NCBI GenBank assembly: GCA_015494815.1
Contig: WGAK01000295.1
Location: 1-6,621, forward strand
DNA: 6,621 bases
Source of the DNA: Anaerolineales bacterium
Lineage (GTDB): Bacteria > Chloroflexota > Anaerolineae > Anaerolineales > DRMV01
Direction: 5' to 3'
The notes beneath the pieces are model-generated. The model was given only the letters and a program-made list of their open reading frames with translations. It did not search any database and was not told the DNA's origin. Position 1 is the first letter of the stretch, and every line of letters begins with the position of its first letter. This document shows positions 5,379-6,621 of this stretch, piece by piece. A program made the translations under genes and the position numbers.

Positions 5379-6368
5379 ATGAGCGACACCTCGCCCGCAT
5401 CGCCCTGGCCTACGGTTCCCCTGGGGCGCACCGGGTTGACCATCCCGCCGCTGGGCATTGGCACCTGGGCCTGGGGCGACCGCTTCTACTGGGGCTTTGG
5501 CCGCGGCTATGGCGAAGACGACTTGCAGGCCGCGTTCGAGGCCGCGCTGGACGCAGGCATCACCTTCTTCGACACCGCGGAAGTGTACGGCCTGGGCCGG
5601 TCCGAGCGATTTCTGGCCCGCTTCGCCGCGGCATCGTCCCACCCCCGGGCCCGCGACCTGTTCATCGCCACCAAGTTCTTCCCCTATCCCTGGCGTTGGC
5701 GGCAGGCTGCCCTGCCGCGCGCGCTACGTGGCTCGTTGCGGCGCCTGGGTCGCGAGCAGGTGGACTTGTACCAGATTCACTGGCCCTGGCCCCCGCGCCC
5801 CGTTGAGGTCTGGGTTACGGCCCTGGCCCAGGTCTTGCGCCAGGGCCGGGCGCGCGCCGGCGGCGTCTCGAATTACAACCTGGACCAAATGCGCCGCGCC
5901 CAGGCCGTGCTGGAGCATCACGGCTTTCCGCTGGCGTCCAACCAGGTCGAGTTCAGCCTGCTGCGTCGCGAAATCGAGGTCAACGGCCTGCTACAGGCCG
6001 CTCAGGAGCAAGGCATTACCATCCTGGCCTACAGCCCCCTGGCCATGGGCATCTTGACGGGCAAATACACGCCCGAGCACCCGCCCCGCGGGCCGCGCGG
6101 GCGGCGCTTCCCGCCGGCGTATCTGGAGCGGCTGCGGCCCTTGTTGCACCTGATGGAGGAAATCGGCCAGGCTCACGGCGGCAAGACCCCCGCGCAGGTG
6201 GCCCTGAATTGGGTCCTGGCCAAAGGCGCAGTGCCGCTGGCGGGGGCCAAGAACGCGGCCCAGGTGCGCAGCAATGTCGGCGCGCTGGGCTGGCGCTTGA
6301 GCGCCGACGAAGTGGCCGCGCTGGACAAAGCCAGCGAGCCGGTTCAACTGGGCGGTCTGTTCGGCTGA
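5379..6368 (+). CDS. Aldo/keto reductase, substrate unknown
   Basis: This is a soluble (beta/alpha)8-barrel NAD(P)H-dependent oxidoreductase of the aldo/keto reductase superfamily, 329 residues, a usual length. The catalytic tetrad is complete: Asp65 and Tyr70 (in DTAEVYG), Lys99 (in ATKF) and His134 (in QIHWP). Cofactor-site motifs are GVSNYN at 162-167 and the phosphate-binding stretch GAKNAAQVRSNVGAL at 289-303. The opening LGRTGLTIPPLGIGTWAWGD and the insert with RFYWGFGRGYGEDDL recall the subgroup that includes plant and bacterial pyridoxal reductase-like enzymes, but substrate cannot be read from sequence. No signal peptide or membrane segment is seen. The start is set by AGGAGG at 5368-5373, 5 nt before the ATG. 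It follows clpP across a strong hairpin and may be expressed by read-through. Its 3' end converges with a tRNA-Gly gene. The family is firm, the reaction is not. Confidence 0.93.
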   Translation: MSDTSPASPWPTVPLGRTGLTIPPLGIGTWAWGDRFYWGFGRGYGEDDLQAAFEAALDAGITFFDTAEVYGLGRSERFLARFAAASSHPRARDLFIATKFFPYPWRWRQAALPRALRGSLRRLGREQVDLYQIHWPWPPRPVEVWVTALAQVLRQGRARAGGVSNYNLDQMRRAQAVLEHHGFPLASNQVEFSLLRREIEVNGLLQAAQEQGITILAYSPLAMGILTGKYTPEHPPRGPRGRRFPPAYLERLRPLLHLMEEIGQAHGGKTPAQVALNWVLAKGAVPLAGAKNAAQVRSNVGALGWRLSADEVAALDKASEPVQLGGLFG

Positions 6369-6372
6369 GCCC

Positions 6373-6401
6373 AAAGCAAAACCGGGGCCGTGAGCCCCGG
6401 T
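6373..6401 (-). terminator. Intrinsic terminator of the tRNA-Gly transcript
   Basis: ACCGGGGC at 6381-6388 and GCCCCGGT at 6394-6401 form a perfect 8-bp stem with a 5-nt loop. Read on the minus strand, the stem runs into TTTTGCTTT, a good U-tract, only 3 nt after the tRNA 3' end. In the plus direction there is no T-run, so it would be a weak stop for the aldo/keto reductase gene that ends at 6368, though it may help in both directions. Confidence 0.75.
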
Positions 6402-6404
6402 CTG

Positions 6405-6476
6405 AGCGGGCGACGGGATTCGAACCCGCGAATGGTGGCTTGGGAAGCCACTGCCTTACCACTTGGCGACGCCCGC
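6405..6476 (-). tRNA. tRNA-Gly (anticodon CCC)
   Basis: The minus strand folds into a complete cloverleaf. The acceptor GCGGGCG pairs with CGCCCGC. The D stem is GCC/GGC with loop AAGTGGTAA. The anticodon stem is GTGGC/GCCAC with loop TTCCCAA, giving anticodon CCC for GGG codons. The variable loop is CATTC, and the T stem is GCGGG/CCCGT (one G-U) with loop TTCGAAT. The discriminator is U, as expected for bacterial glycine tRNAs. The CCA end is not encoded (CAG follows), so it must be added by a nucleotidyltransferase. It is a single-gene unit with its own promoter and terminator. Confidence 0.96.
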
Positions 6477-6488
6477 CTGGCAAAGTCT

Positions 6489-6518
6489 ATTGTACTGGCC
6501 CCGTTGGGCCTTTGTCAA
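6489..6518 (-). promoter_or_regulatory. Sigma-70 promoter of tRNA-Gly
   Basis: On the minus strand a perfect TTGACA (6513-6518) and TACAAT (6489-6494) are 18 nt apart. The predicted start near 6482 is about 6 nt before the mature tRNA 5' end. Unlike the protein-gene promoters in this window, it has a full -35 and no TGn extension. Confidence 0.8.
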
Positions 6519-6555
6519 GAGACGAAGCCTGGTGATTACCCAAAACTCGGGAGAA

Positions 6556-6621
6556 GGGTGATCTCACCCCTCCTCCAAGCCGCCTGCGGCGGCTTTTCCC
6601 CCTCCCCTCCCTTTGTAAGGG
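6556..6621. repeat. Cluster of small palindromes, possible edge of an intergenic repeat
   Basis: Three inverted repeats are packed here: GGGTG/CACCC (6556-6560 with 6565-6569), AAGCCGCC/GGCGGCTT (6577-6584 with 6588-6595), and CCCTT-TGT-AAGGG at the right edge. The last is preceded by a C/T-rich run (CCCCCTCCCCTCC) whose complement may lie beyond the window. The stretch has no convincing reading frame. The C/T tract with a TTTGTAAGGG turn resembles dispersed palindromic intergenic repeats, but with one truncated copy this is inference. Confidence 0.35.
6577..6597 (+). terminator. Terminator-like hairpin
   Basis: A perfect 8-bp stem (AAGCCGCC/GGCGGCTT) with a TGC loop ends in TTTT, two Ts being outside the stem. 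It has the form of a short intrinsic terminator in the plus direction, but the nearest upstream plus-strand gene ends over 200 bp away with the tRNA between. It may equally serve a gene beyond the right edge or be part of a repeat. Confidence 0.35.

Noticed and set aside
4686..5642. 318-codon minus-strand frame opposite clpP and the reductase start
   Set aside because: Shadow of clpP, whose catalytic triad is intact on the other strand; the predicted protein has no recognisable domain.
6405..6476. tRNA-Gly as an integration site for a mobile element
   Set aside because: The tRNA 3' end faces the terminator and the reductase gene; no integrase and no duplicated tRNA 3' fragment is visible in the window.

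Overview
This window reads as chromosomal, housekeeping DNA from a high-GC bacterium. By eye it is roughly two-thirds G+C, coding density is high, and genes have strong GGAGG-type ribosome binding sites. Gene content (uvrB, mgtE, tig-clpP, an aldo/keto reductase and a tRNA-Gly without encoded CCA), the acidic tail on trigger factor and the TGn-TATAAT promoters would fit a Chloroflexota (Anaerolineae-like) genome. That placement is inference from general impression; nothing here proves it.

Layout, left to right. The 5' part of uvrB (nucleotide excision repair) lies on the minus strand and runs off the left edge. Upstream of it, also on the minus strand, is a complete mgtE (CBS-gated Mg2+ channel/transporter). 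A 189-bp divergent promoter region separates mgtE from tig (trigger factor chaperone) on the plus strand. clpP (protease subunit of Clp) follows tig after 18 bp, so tig and clpP are almost certainly one operon. A strong 13-bp hairpin follows clpP where clpX is often found, and then comes an aldo/keto reductase gene. Its 3' end converges on a minus-strand tRNA-Gly(CCC) that has its own near-consensus promoter and an intrinsic terminator. The last ~100 bp hold no gene, only small palindromes that look like the edge of an intergenic repeat.

How the genes work together: tig and clpP form a protein-quality-control pair (nascent-chain folding and regulated proteolysis). The others are independent housekeeping functions: DNA repair, Mg2+ uptake, a redox enzyme of unknown substrate, and glycine decoding. 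I did not find an undescribed defence, mobile or RNA-guided system.

The most interesting non-coding signal is a repeated promoter design. uvrB, mgtE and tig each have a CGTGnTAnnAT extended -10 element, and the predicted transcript then begins with, or soon enters, a GC-rich hairpin before the ribosome binding site. The mgtE/tig divergent region also carries two copies of a CCCGCGGG palindrome.
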